A stretch of 10,526 nt of DNA from contig JAQUGB010000045.1 in NCBI GenBank assembly GCA_028684345.1, positions 1 to 10,526 on the forward strand. The letters are read 5' to 3'. The notes under the pieces were generated by a model. That model worked only from the letters and a program-made list of their open reading frames with translations, did not search any database and had not been told where the DNA came from. The position numbers and the translations under genes are program-made. Below, piece after piece: positions 1 to 5,942 of this stretch (positions are counted from its first letter, which is position 1; every line of letters starts with the position of its first letter). Source of the DNA: Tepidiphilus sp. GTDB taxonomy: Bacteria > Pseudomonadota > Gammaproteobacteria > Burkholderiales > Rhodocyclaceae.

Positions 1-71
1 GGGATACGGAAGGTTTGGCCGGCTTGCGGCCAACGCAGCCGCTCGAGCACGGGAAGGAGCGTTTGGGTCAT
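1..71 (-). CDS. 5' end of an unidentified gene (partial)
   Basis: A possible reading frame opens with ATG at 71 and leaves the window at base 1 after 23 codons, beginning MTQTLLPVLERL. No stop occurs in the visible part and most codons end in G or C, as in the neighbours. It lies 52 nt beyond the stop of the hydrolase-like gene on the same strand, so it could be the last member of the AmmeMemoRadiSam operon. No Shine-Dalgarno sequence is visible before the ATG, so the start is uncertain. The fragment is too short to assign a family, and no function is proposed. Confidence 0.4.
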   Translation of the reverse strand, partial: MTQTLLPVLERLRWPQAGQTFRI

Positions 72-123
72 GCGGGAATTTTGGGAAGTGGAATCGGGGC
101 AAAAGAAGGTAGAGGGCGGAATT

Positions 124-912
124 CTAACCCGCCGGCACGGTCTGGGTCGAAGGAGTGTGCGGCAGGTGACGCTCGAACCACTCGCAGGTGAGCGCGATCG
201 CCTCCAGCCACGGCCCTTTGGGCGGTGGGGGAGGCAAGCGTTCCCAGCGTTTGGGCGCTCCGATATGGGGCCATGCGGCAGTGTTCGGTTTGTCGTCGTC
301 GGCAGAGGAGGTCATGAGCAAGATCGGCGTAGTCAAGGTGACGAGGGGTGCTGCGCCCGCCAGATCGATTCTTCCCAGGGGACAAGAGAGGGCGTAAAAA
401 GTTTGGTCTTCACGCGCCGCGAGACGGATCGACACGGCGGCTGCGGTGCGCCAGCCCACCGCAGCCAGAGGCAGGTTGCCACGAAACGGTTGATGGTGCA
501 GCCATTCGAGCACGGTGGCGGCGCGCTCGCCGAGGTCGTTGACGTGCCAGGCGATCTCTTCGGCATCAGCGCATTCGTTGGGGGTGAGCAGGCAAACGGT
601 CAGTGTGCCGAACCCTCGTGCCGTGAGTGCTTGCGCCAATGCCTGGCTTTGGGCAGCATCGTTTCCGGTCTCGAGGATGAGGACGAAGGCACGTGTCGAT
701 TCGGGGAGTGCGAACGAGACGTCGATCCACGAGCGCTCGCCGACTTTGAGCCGCAGCGCTTGGACGCAGAATGCCCAGGGGGCGCGATTTTCTCGCTGTC
801 CTGCAGCCGTTCGCGATGGTCGCTCGCGGTACCCGTCGTTCCCTGCGGGGGATGGCGATCCCATGTCAGGGGCATCGGGTGTTTCTGTGCGGGAACGAGA
901 CGGGGAGGTCAT
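124..912 (-). CDS. Alpha/beta-hydrolase-like protein, catalytic triad apparently lost
   Basis: A 262-aa protein with a hydrophilic N-terminus (residues 1-45), then an alpha/beta-hydrolase-like core. The order of blocks resembles dienelactone-hydrolase-like proteins: strand plus oxyanion region (74-84), FGTLTVCLLTP (101-111), nucleophile-elbow position (150-165), a DLAG block (183-186), TPILLM acid-strand (195-200) and C-terminal WFERHL (245-250). The catalytic positions are degenerate. The elbow reads G153-W-R-T-A instead of GxSxG, the usual HGSG turn reads ETGN (81-84), and the segment expected to hold the catalytic His is a proline run (227-231). Acidic residues remain at 205-207. The start at 912 is chosen because AGGGAG (919-924) lies 6 nt upstream, overlapping the stop of the radical SAM gene; a longer frame exists but lacks such a site. 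It is 11 nt downstream of that gene, so very likely co-transcribed with it. The gene call is strong. The fold is inferred from recalled family sequences, and a non-catalytic role is an inference. Confidence 0.82.
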   Translation of the reverse strand: MTSPSRSRTETPDAPDMGSPSPAGNDGYRERPSRTAAGQRENRAPWAFCVQALRLKVGERSWIDVSFALPESTRAFVLILETGNDAAQSQALAQALTARGFGTLTVCLLTPNECADAEEIAWHVNDLGERAATVLEWLHHQPFRGNLPLAAVGWRTAAAVSIRLAAREDQTFYALSCPLGRIDLAGAAPLVTLTTPILLMTSSADDDKPNTAAWPHIGAPKRWERLPPPPPKGPWLEAIALTCEWFERHLPHTPSTQTVPAG

Positions 913-923
913 GTCAGGCTCCC

Positions 924-1997
924 TCACCCGGCGCCGAGTACGATGGGGATGCGCTGGTTGCCGAAGTGTCCCGGAGCGCGGGCGAAACGCCCCTCGATCT
1001 CTCGGCCGCAAGCGGGACAGTGCCCCTCGGGCGTGAGCGCGTAGCGGGTGATGACGTAGCCGTCGCGCTCGATTAGCCGGGTACCGCAGTCGGGGCAGTA
1101 GGTCGTCGAACCCTCGCGATCACGGACGTTGCCGGTATAGACGTAGGCGAGCCCTTCTTCGCGGGCGATGGCGCGTGCCCGCACCAGGGTCTGCGGCGGG
1201 GTGGGTGGCCGATCGAGCATCTTGAAGGCGGGGAAGAAGGCGGTGAAGTGCAGCGGAACGGTGGTTTTGAGCTCGTCGCGCACCCAGCGCGACAAGGTCC
1301 GAATTTCGCTTTCGCTGTCGTTGAGACCGGGGATGAGGAGCGTAGTGATCTCGACCCAGACGTTGGTGTGGTGCACGAGGTAGCGCAGGGTATCGAGCAC
1401 CGGCTGGAGTTTGCCGCCGCAGTAGCGGAAATAGAACTCCTCGGTAAACCCTTTGAGGTCGACGTTGGCCGCGTCCATCGCCGCGAAGAATTCCTCCCGG
1501 GCGCCGGGCTCGATGTAGCCGTTGGTCACGGCCACCGTATAGAGCTGGTGCTTGCGGGCGAGTTCGGCACAGTCGATCGCGTATTCGGCAAAGATGATCG
1601 GATCGTTGTAGGTGAAGGCGAGCCCCTGGGCGCCGTAGGCGAGCGCCGCTGCCACGATGGCCTCGGGCGTGCCGGAGTCGTCCAGCGTGGCGTCGAGCTC
1701 CTTGGCCGCCGAAATCGACCAGTTCTGGCAGTATTTGCAGGCGAGGTTGCAGCCGGCGGTGCCGAAGGAGAGTACCGCCGTGCCGGGGTAGAAGTGATTG
1801 AGCGGTTTCTTCTCGATGGGGTCGATGCAGAAACCGCTCGATCGGCCGTAGGTGGTGAGCACCATCTGGCCACCGAGGTTGGCGCGCACGAGGCAAGCGC
1901 CATGCTGCCCCTCGCGCAGTTTGCAGCGGCGCGGGCACAGGATGCATTCGAGGCGCCCGTCGGGCAGCGGACGGTAGAAACGGGCAGGGGCGTTCAT
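924..1997 (-). CDS. AmmeMemoRadiSam system radical SAM enzyme
   Basis: A 357-aa radical SAM protein. The [4Fe-4S]/SAM motif CX3CX2C is at C83, C87 and C90 in GCNLACKYCQNW. An N-terminal cysteine cluster (C18, C21, C25, C35) precedes it, and a C-terminal zinc-ribbon-like pair (C301/C304 and C327/C330) follows. This layout, also reminiscent of pyruvate formate-lyase activating enzymes, fits the radical SAM member of the AmmeMemoRadiSam system (TIGR04337-type); it is expected to cleave SAM reductively to a 5'-deoxyadenosyl radical. The substrate cannot be read from the sequence. The start at 1997 gives an ATGA overlap with the AMMECR1 stop and has GGAG 8 nt upstream. A frame opening at 2144 would run through AMMECR1 and its extra N-terminus is low-complexity, so it was rejected. 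It is the third gene of the cassette. The adjacency of all three partners makes the call firm; a pflA-like annotation would be the main alternative. Confidence 0.95.
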   Translation of the reverse strand: MNAPARFYRPLPDGRLECILCPRRCKLREGQHGACLVRANLGGQMVLTTYGRSSGFCIDPIEKKPLNHFYPGTAVLSFGTAGCNLACKYCQNWSISAAKELDATLDDSGTPEAIVAAALAYGAQGLAFTYNDPIIFAEYAIDCAELARKHQLYTVAVTNGYIEPGAREEFFAAMDAANVDLKGFTEEFYFRYCGGKLQPVLDTLRYLVHHTNVWVEITTLLIPGLNDSESEIRTLSRWVRDELKTTVPLHFTAFFPAFKMLDRPPTPPQTLVRARAIAREEGLAYVYTGNVRDREGSTTYCPDCGTRLIERDGYVITRYALTPEGHCPACGREIEGRFARAPGHFGNQRIPIVLGAG

Positions 1998-2584
1998 TGC
2001 ACGGCTCCGGCGGGCAAGGGTTCTTTCCATTTGGCCACCGTGTAGCGTGCGGCCATGAGGTTGCGCGCGGGGCGGCGCGGGTCGAGCCCCGCCTTGAGCT
2101 TGAGGGCGGCGAGGAAGTGATGCGGATCGGGGATCTCTTCCCAAACCTGGGGCAGAAAGGTGGCGGCGTTGCAGCCGGAGAAGATCATCAGGCCGTCGAT
2201 GCCGGGGCGAAGTTGCGCCAGCAGATCTTCCTCGTCGCGGAATTCGAGGAATTCGAGCGGCGAGAGCAGCGACACCTCGATGCGGATGAGGGGCAGCTCG
2301 TCGGGCGTGACGGGAGGAAAGCGAGGATCGCGCGTGGCGGCGGCGATGGCATTCTCGGCGACGTCCCGGCGCAGCGGTCGCTGGGCGCGCACCGAGCCGA
2401 TGCAGCCACGCAGTTCCCCTTCTTCGGTGAGCGTGACGAACGTAGCACCGGGTTCATCGAGCCGCGGATCTTCCGGTCGGGGCAGGCGGCGACCGGTGAG
2501 ATGCTCGGTGATGGCGGCGCGGGCGTGGGCGAGCAACACCTGCCCGAGCCGCTCGTCGACCTCAATGGATGGCTTCGGCTCCAT
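1994..2584 (-). CDS. AMMECR1-domain protein (AmmeMemoRadiSam system protein A)
   Basis: A 196-aa protein that is essentially one AMMECR1 domain. The family signature LRGCIGS is at 58-64, followed by ATRDPRFPPV (83-92), EVSLLSP (103-109) and FLPQVWEE (143-150), all in the usual order. AMMECR1 is conserved from archaea to human and its biochemical function is not settled; in bacteria it is often encoded with MEMO and a radical SAM enzyme, as here. The invariant Cys61 is present. The start at 2584 is set by a near-perfect Shine-Dalgarno, GAGGAGG at 2591-2597, six nt away; this makes the frame overlap the end of MEMO by 23 nt, pointing to translational coupling. Its own stop overlaps the next start by 4 nt. 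The product is probably cytoplasmic, as no signal or membrane segment is visible. Confidence 0.95.
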   Translation of the reverse strand: MEPKPSIEVDERLGQVLLAHARAAITEHLTGRRLPRPEDPRLDEPGATFVTLTEEGELRGCIGSVRAQRPLRRDVAENAIAAATRDPRFPPVTPDELPLIRIEVSLLSPLEFLEFRDEEDLLAQLRPGIDGLMIFSGCNAATFLPQVWEEIPDPHHFLAALKLKAGLDPRRPARNLMAARYTVAKWKEPLPAGAVQ

Positions 2585-3389
2585 GGCGAACCTCCTCGGT
2601 AAAGGCGATGCTGGTGTAGCCGACGACGCGGTCCCGGTCGCCAAAGGTGTCGCCGCTGTTGCAATAGGCAATGACGTGGGGTTGGAGCTGGCGACGCCGG
2701 GCGGCGAGCAGCAGCCCGTCGATGGCGATCGCCCCACAGGCGTCGTCCGGCGTGATTGTCGCATCGCCCTGCAGGATGCGCTCGATCGTGGCCTGGTCGA
2801 GGGCGCGGGCTTCGTCGTAGGGGTGGTAGTGCGAGAGGTCGGAGCTGACGAGGATGAGCGTCTCGGGCCCGCCCCAGAGAGCCTCCATCACGCGAGCGAC
2901 ATTGACCGGGTCGGTCCAGCCGACGACGAAGGGAACCAGCGTGAAACTGGGTAAAATGCTTTGCAGGAAGGGGAGCTGCACTTCCAGGCTGTGCTCGAGC
3001 TCGTGGGCCCGGTCCGAGACTTCCACCTGCGGCAATTTCAGGGCTTCGTTCCATGCGTCCATGTCGACGGGGACGTCGCCGAGCGGCGTGCGAAAGGCGC
3101 TTGCCTGGGGCAGCGCCAGCCCGAGCAGGGGGACGCGGTGCGCCGGGCCGAAGAGCACGACGCGCCGGATGCGCGATGCAAAAGGGGTGAGCTGGTTGTA
3201 GCCGCTGGCGGCGACGATTCCCGAATAATCGTAGCCGGCGTGCGGCACGATCAGGGCCTTTGGCGCTGCCGGCAGCGAGGCAGGCGTGGCGCGGGCAAAG
3301 TGTGCGGCTAGCGTCGCCTGCAGACTGCGCGCCGAAGCGGGGTAGAAGAGCCCGCTCACGGCGGGGGGACGAATGGTTCGTGCAGCCAT
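2562..3389 (-). CDS. MEMO-family protein (AmmeMemoRadiSam system protein B)
   Basis: A 275-aa MEMO-family protein, full length for the family. It opens with RPPAVSGLFYPA (7-18), followed by PHAGYDYSG (49-57), GPAHRV (81-86), HELEHSLEVQLPFLQ (129-143), SSDLSHYH (182-189) and YCNSGDTFGD (242-251). His50, His84 and Cys243 match the positions of human MEMO1 His49, His81 and Cys244, which line its metal site; the fold is related to class III (LigB-like) non-haem iron dioxygenases. The bacterial protein may therefore bind iron or copper and act in an oxidation, but the substrate is unknown. It is the first gene of the cassette. The start at 3389 has AGGA 8 nt upstream, and the gene diverges from ispD. 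The stop lies inside AMMECR1. The family call is very secure; the enzymatic role is inference. Confidence 0.96.
   Translation of the reverse strand: MAARTIRPPAVSGLFYPASARSLQATLAAHFARATPASLPAAPKALIVPHAGYDYSGIVAASGYNQLTPFASRIRRVVLFGPAHRVPLLGLALPQASAFRTPLGDVPVDMDAWNEALKLPQVEVSDRAHELEHSLEVQLPFLQSILPSFTLVPFVVGWTDPVNVARVMEALWGGPETLILVSSDLSHYHPYDEARALDQATIERILQGDATITPDDACGAIAIDGLLLAARRRQLQPHVIAYCNSGDTFGDRDRVVGYTSIAFTEEVRHGAEAIH
2591..2597 (-). promoter_or_regulatory. Strong Shine-Dalgarno for the AMMECR1 gene, inside MEMO
   Basis: GAGGAGG on the minus strand lies six nt before the ATG at 2584, within the last codons of the MEMO gene. It decides the start of AMMECR1 and shows that this overlapping gene has its own ribosome entry rather than depending only on ribosomes finishing MEMO. 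Confidence 0.8.
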
Positions 3390-3508
3390 GATGTTGGTCC
3401 TGCGTGGTACGGCAAAGGAACGAAGGTGGTTCGTACTAGCGGATTCGTTACCGGCTCATTATAGTTCGCGCGGCAAGGGGGGGCGGAAAAAGTGCAAAAG
3501 GAAGGATC
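3390..3508. promoter_or_regulatory. Divergent intergenic region between the MEMO cassette and ispD
   Basis: This 119-bp gap is AT-richer than its surroundings. At 3458-3463 the minus strand reads a perfect TATAAT, facing MEMO, with no good -35 at 16-18 nt. Overlapping it, the plus strand reads TATAGT (3460-3465), one mismatch from consensus, 43 nt before the ispD ATG, again with a poor -35. The two -10-like boxes are back to back, so polymerase could bind in only one direction at a time. This is a sequence-level candidate only. The ispD ribosome site GGAAGG lies just before its ATG. Confidence 0.42.
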
Positions 3509-4201
3509 ATGCGGGTGACGGCCATCGTGCCGGCGGCCGGGGTGGGGCAGCGCAGCGGTTTGGCCTTGCCCAAACAATACGCCGAACTCGCCGGGCGGCC
3601 GCTGCTGTGGCATACGCTCGCACGCTTGGCCGAACCCGAATGGATCGACCGGGTGCTCGTGGCGCTGGCCGTCGACGACGCCCATTGGCGTCGTCACGAC
3701 TGGTCGGGGCTGGGTCCCAAGGTCGAGCCGCTCTTCTGCGGCGGGCCCACGCGTAGTGCGACCGTGGGCAATGCCTTGCGCGTGCTCTCCGCCCGCGGGG
3801 CGAGGTCCGATGACTGGGTGATGGTGCACGATGCGGCGCGCCCCTGCCTGCGCGGAGAATACCTGACGCAATTGGCCGAGGTGCTGGGGCGCGACGAGGT
3901 GGGCGGTCTTCTCGCCGTGCCGGTCGCCGATACCGTCAAGCGCGCCGATACCCGCGGCCGTATCGCTGCGACCGTGCCGCGCGAGGGGCTGTGGCTCGCC
4001 CAGACGCCACAGATGTTCCGATTCGCCGTATTGCGCATGGCGCTCGAACGCCATCCCGAAGTGACGGACGAGGCGAGCGCCGTGGAAGCGATGGGTTTGG
4101 CGCCGAAACTGGTGGAGGGCGATCCGATGAACCTGAAGGTGACGCGGCCGGGCGATCTGGCGCTCGCCGCCGCGATCCTGAGGCTGCAGGAGGAAGCATG
4201 A
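3509..4201 (+). CDS. ispD: 2-C-methyl-D-erythritol 4-phosphate cytidylyltransferase
   Basis: A 230-aa enzyme joining CTP and MEP to give CDP-ME in the non-mevalonate isoprenoid pathway. The nucleotide-binding start AAGVGQRSGLALPKQY (9-24) carries R15 and K22 with the 7-residue spacing of E. coli Arg20/Lys27. GGPTRSATVGNAL (78-90), VHDAARP (106-112), R158 before TPQMF (166-170), TDEASAVE (186-193) and NLKVTRPGDLALA (208-220) follow in family order, including the conserved Lys210. No key residue is missing and the length is typical. The start is supported by GGAAGG immediately upstream. Its stop overlaps the ispF start by 4 nt (ATGA), so the two consecutive-pathway enzymes are translationally linked. 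The gene begins a plus-strand unit running to thpR. It is cytoplasmic. Confidence 0.97.
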   Translation: MRVTAIVPAAGVGQRSGLALPKQYAELAGRPLLWHTLARLAEPEWIDRVLVALAVDDAHWRRHDWSGLGPKVEPLFCGGPTRSATVGNALRVLSARGARSDDWVMVHDAARPCLRGEYLTQLAEVLGRDEVGGLLAVPVADTVKRADTRGRIAATVPREGLWLAQTPQMFRFAVLRMALERHPEVTDEASAVEAMGLAPKLVEGDPMNLKVTRPGDLALAAAILRLQEEA

Positions 4202-4686
4202 TCCGGGTGGGACTGGGGTTCGATGTGCACGCCTTGGTGCCGGGCAGGCGCTGCGTGATCGGCGGGGTGGAGATCGCCCACGCCGAGGGCTTGCTCGGGC
4301 ATTCGGACGCCGACGTGCTGCTGCACGCGGTCACCGATGCGGTGCTGGGCGCGGCGGGCTTGGGCGACATCGGTTCGTGGTTTCCCGACAGCGATGCGCG
4401 CCATGCCGGTGCCGACAGCCGGGGGCTGCTCGCGCAGGCCTGGGCGGCGGTGCGGGCGGCGGGATGGCGTCTGGGCAATCTCGATGCCGTGGTGATCTGT
4501 CGCCGGCCGCGCATCGCTCCTTACGTGCCGCAGATGAAGGCGACGATCGCCGCCTTACTCGACGCCCCGCCGGCCGCGATTCAGGTGAAGGGCAAGACCA
4601 CCGAGCGGCTCGGCTTCACCGGCCGCGGTGAAGGAGTGGCAGCGCAAGCGGTGGTGCTGCTCGAACGGGAAGGGGCCCGTGCCTGA
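4198..4686 (+). CDS. ispF: 2-C-methyl-D-erythritol 2,4-cyclodiphosphate synthase
   Basis: A 162-aa enzyme cyclising CDP-ME 2-phosphate to MEcPP with release of CMP; family members are trimers with a divalent-metal site at each interface. The metal ligands D9 and H11 (GFDVH) and H43 (VLLHAVTDA) are present, as are HSDADVL (35-41), DIGSWFPDSD and the C-terminal TTERLGFTGRGEG block. Length is normal. The start at 4198 gives an ATGA overlap with ispD and has AGGA directly upstream; longer in-frame extensions lie inside ispD and were discarded. IspE, the intervening pathway step, is not in this window. The last 8 nt overlap the GTG start of thpR. Confidence 0.97.
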   Translation: MIRVGLGFDVHALVPGRRCVIGGVEIAHAEGLLGHSDADVLLHAVTDAVLGAAGLGDIGSWFPDSDARHAGADSRGLLAQAWAAVRAAGWRLGNLDAVVICRRPRIAPYVPQMKATIAALLDAPPAAIQVKGKTTERLGFTGRGEGVAAQAVVLLEREGARA

Positions 4687-5215
4687 CACCTTGCGGCTTT
4701 TCTATGCGCTGTGGCCGCCCCGAGCGTGGGCGCAGGCGTGGCATGAGGCTGCGCGCCGTTGGGCGGGGGTGCGTTCCGGCGTGAAGGTGATACCGCCCGA
4801 ACGGCTGCACCTGACGCTCGTTTTTCTCGGGAACCTGCCGCGTGAGCGCCTGGGTGCCTTTCTCGCGCTGGGTGCGGCGATGGGCGCTCCCCCGGACGAG
4901 CCCCTCGTGCTCGACCGTTTCGAGTGTTGGGCCAGGCCGAGAGTCGCGTGCTTGAGCGGCCCGCCGCCGCAAGGCGCATGGTCGCGTTTCATCGAGCGTC
5001 TGGCCCAGGAATCGCGCGCCTTGGGCGCAAAGGTAGAGCATCGGCCGTTTCGCCCGCACGTGACGCTCGCGCGAAAAGTAAGCCCCGAGGCGTTCGATGC
5101 CTCGGGGCTTGGCGTGGGCCTGCCAATCCGTTGGTCCGCCGCTGGTTTCTTTCTGATCCGCTCCGAATCGGGGCCAGAGGGGTTGCGCTACCTGACGGCG
5201 GGCGAATTCTCCTGA
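4679..5215 (+). CDS. thpR: RNA 2',3'-cyclic phosphodiesterase (2H / LigT family)
   Basis: A 178-aa protein of the 2H phosphoesterase superfamily. It has the two catalytic histidine motifs, HLTL at 44-47 followed by VFLG, and HVTL at 127-130 in FRPHVTLARK. Family members hydrolyse RNA 2',3'-cyclic phosphate ends to 2'-phosphate in vitro and were first described as 2'-5' RNA ligases; the cellular role is unclear. The start is a GTG at 4679, chosen because GGGAAGGGG (4667-4675) sits just upstream and the protein then begins at the family's usual LFYAL strand; an ATG at 4628 would add an unrelated N-terminus. The GTG overlaps the ispF stop by 8 nt, so it is probably coupled to ispDF, without an obvious pathway link. 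Between the second motif and the last strands the coding sequence carries a perfect 12-bp inverted repeat, described separately. Confidence 0.93.
   Translation: MPDTLRLFYALWPPRAWAQAWHEAARRWAGVRSGVKVIPPERLHLTLVFLGNLPRERLGAFLALGAAMGAPPDEPLVLDRFECWARPRVACLSGPPPQGAWSRFIERLAQESRALGAKVEHRPFRPHVTLARKVSPEAFDASGLGVGLPIRWSAAGFFLIRSESGPEGLRYLTAGEFS
5080..5110 (-). terminator. Probable Rho-independent terminator embedded in thpR
   Basis: A perfect 12-bp inverted repeat with arms 5080-5091 and 5099-5110 and a 7-nt loop. On the minus strand the stem is followed by TTACTTTT, a usable U-rich tail; on the plus strand it is followed by GC-rich sequence with no T run. It lies 121 nt beyond the stop of the minus-strand Host_attach gene, so it probably ends that transcript. 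It occupies coding sequence of thpR in a variable stretch between the second HxTL motif and the last strands. The hairpin is seen directly; its function is inferred. Confidence 0.62.
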
Positions 5216-5231
5216 ACCGGATCGACGAGGC

Positions 5232-5681
5232 TCATGCGGGCGGCAGCAGCGCTTCGGCCGCCTTCTCGGCGATGGTCTTGTCGTCGGCCTTGGTGTAGTC
5301 CTTCTCCACGTCGCGCACCAGGAGCTTGCGCGTGGGCTCGTCGAGGTGCTCCTTGACCATCGCCAGGAAGTTCGCCGGGCCCATCAGGATGATTTGCTCG
5401 AGTTGATGCTCGAGGCGAGCCTCCCGCAGCCGGCGTGCGATATCGATTGCAAAGCGAGCTGCTTCCACTTTCTTGGGTGGAAGGGGGGGTTCACCCGTGT
5501 GCGGTGGCTTGTCGCTACCCGTTCCGGGAAAAGGAAGGTTGTCGGTGATCAATTCGCGGGTGGGCAGGCGGCTTTCGGGGTGTTCGTGGGTCTCGATGAG
5601 CTGCACACCGGACTTGAAGCCGAGGAATTCGTAGAACTTGGCCACGCTCGCATTGGCGACGAGAACCCAGGTTTTTTTCAT
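5232..5681 (-). CDS. Host_attach / baeRF-like small protein
   Basis: A 149-aa protein resembling the family annotated 'protein required for attachment to host cells', related to the bacterial archaeo-eukaryotic release-factor-like (baeRF) group. It starts with the typical TWVLVANASVAKFYEF strand, has a Pro/Gly-rich middle (about 50-70), then an EAARFAIDIARRLREAR helix, ILMGPANFLAMV and LVRDVEKDYTKAD near the end. The attachment role comes from the family name and is not established for most members; no signal peptide or membrane segment is visible, so it is probably cytosolic. The start at 5681 has AAAAAGGAG (5689-5697) seven nt upstream. A run of seven A follows the ATG directly. Transcription converges on thpR, with 16 nt between stop codons, and the likely terminator lies inside thpR. 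Alternative family labels within baeRF are possible. Confidence 0.85.
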   Translation of the reverse strand: MKKTWVLVANASVAKFYEFLGFKSGVQLIETHEHPESRLPTRELITDNLPFPGTGSDKPPHTGEPPLPPKKVEAARFAIDIARRLREARLEHQLEQIILMGPANFLAMVKEHLDEPTRKLLVRDVEKDYTKADDKTIAEKAAEALLPPA

Positions 5682-5942
5682 GTTTCGGCTCCTTTTTATG
5701 GTATATGAATCTAACGGTGCGTGTGCGGGACGATGTCCTCCTTGGTTAGGTTAGGCGGTTTCGCGGTAAAAGTCCAGGGTGCCTCGACCAACCTGCTGCG
5801 CGGTCCATGACGGCTTTCTCTGATGCCGGATACTCGCTTGGCTTGCCTATCCAGATGGAGCGTCGCATCTTGCGCTTCGAGTGCCTTGCCAGGTAAGCAT
5901 GCGCGAGGGGTTTTTCGCACTGCCTTCCACGCCAGAGAGGGG
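5682..5942. other. Non-coding gap between Host_attach and mtfA
   Basis: A 261-bp stretch, the largest gene-free interval in the window. It must hold the promoter of the Host_attach gene: the part next to that gene (5683-5712) is AT-rich, with TATACC-like hexamers on the minus strand but no convincing -35. It also contains a short direct repeat, GGTTAGGTTAGG, around 5744-5755. No convincing terminator for mtfA was found; the best hairpin has only a 4-bp stem. A frame covering most of the gap was judged not to be a gene. Confidence 0.5.

Noticed and set aside
70..1044. Long plus-strand frame opposite the hydrolase-like gene
   Set aside because: Its translation is Arg/Gly/Cys-rich without recognisable domains, while the minus strand carries a structured protein with a good ribosome site; it is an antisense shadow.
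1998..2144. N-terminal extension of the radical SAM protein
   Set aside because: The extra residues lie wholly within the AMMECR1 coding sequence, are low-complexity Arg/Pro, and the ATG at 1997 has a proper ribosome site and ATGA overlap.
2240..2257. Tandem repeat of GAATTCGAG (two copies) in AMMECR1
   Set aside because: It encodes the EFLEF residues of a normal AMMECR1 domain, and two copies of a 9-mer are within chance and coding constraint.
5241..5267. GGCGGC/GCCGCC inverted repeat at the end of the Host_attach gene
   Set aside because: Short GC-only arms with a long loop are expected by chance at this base composition, and no T run follows.
5887..5925. Possible terminator for mtfA around the GGGGTTTTT tract
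   Set aside because: The best stem is only 4 bp, and on the minus strand, which is the relevant one, the tract reads as A and not T.
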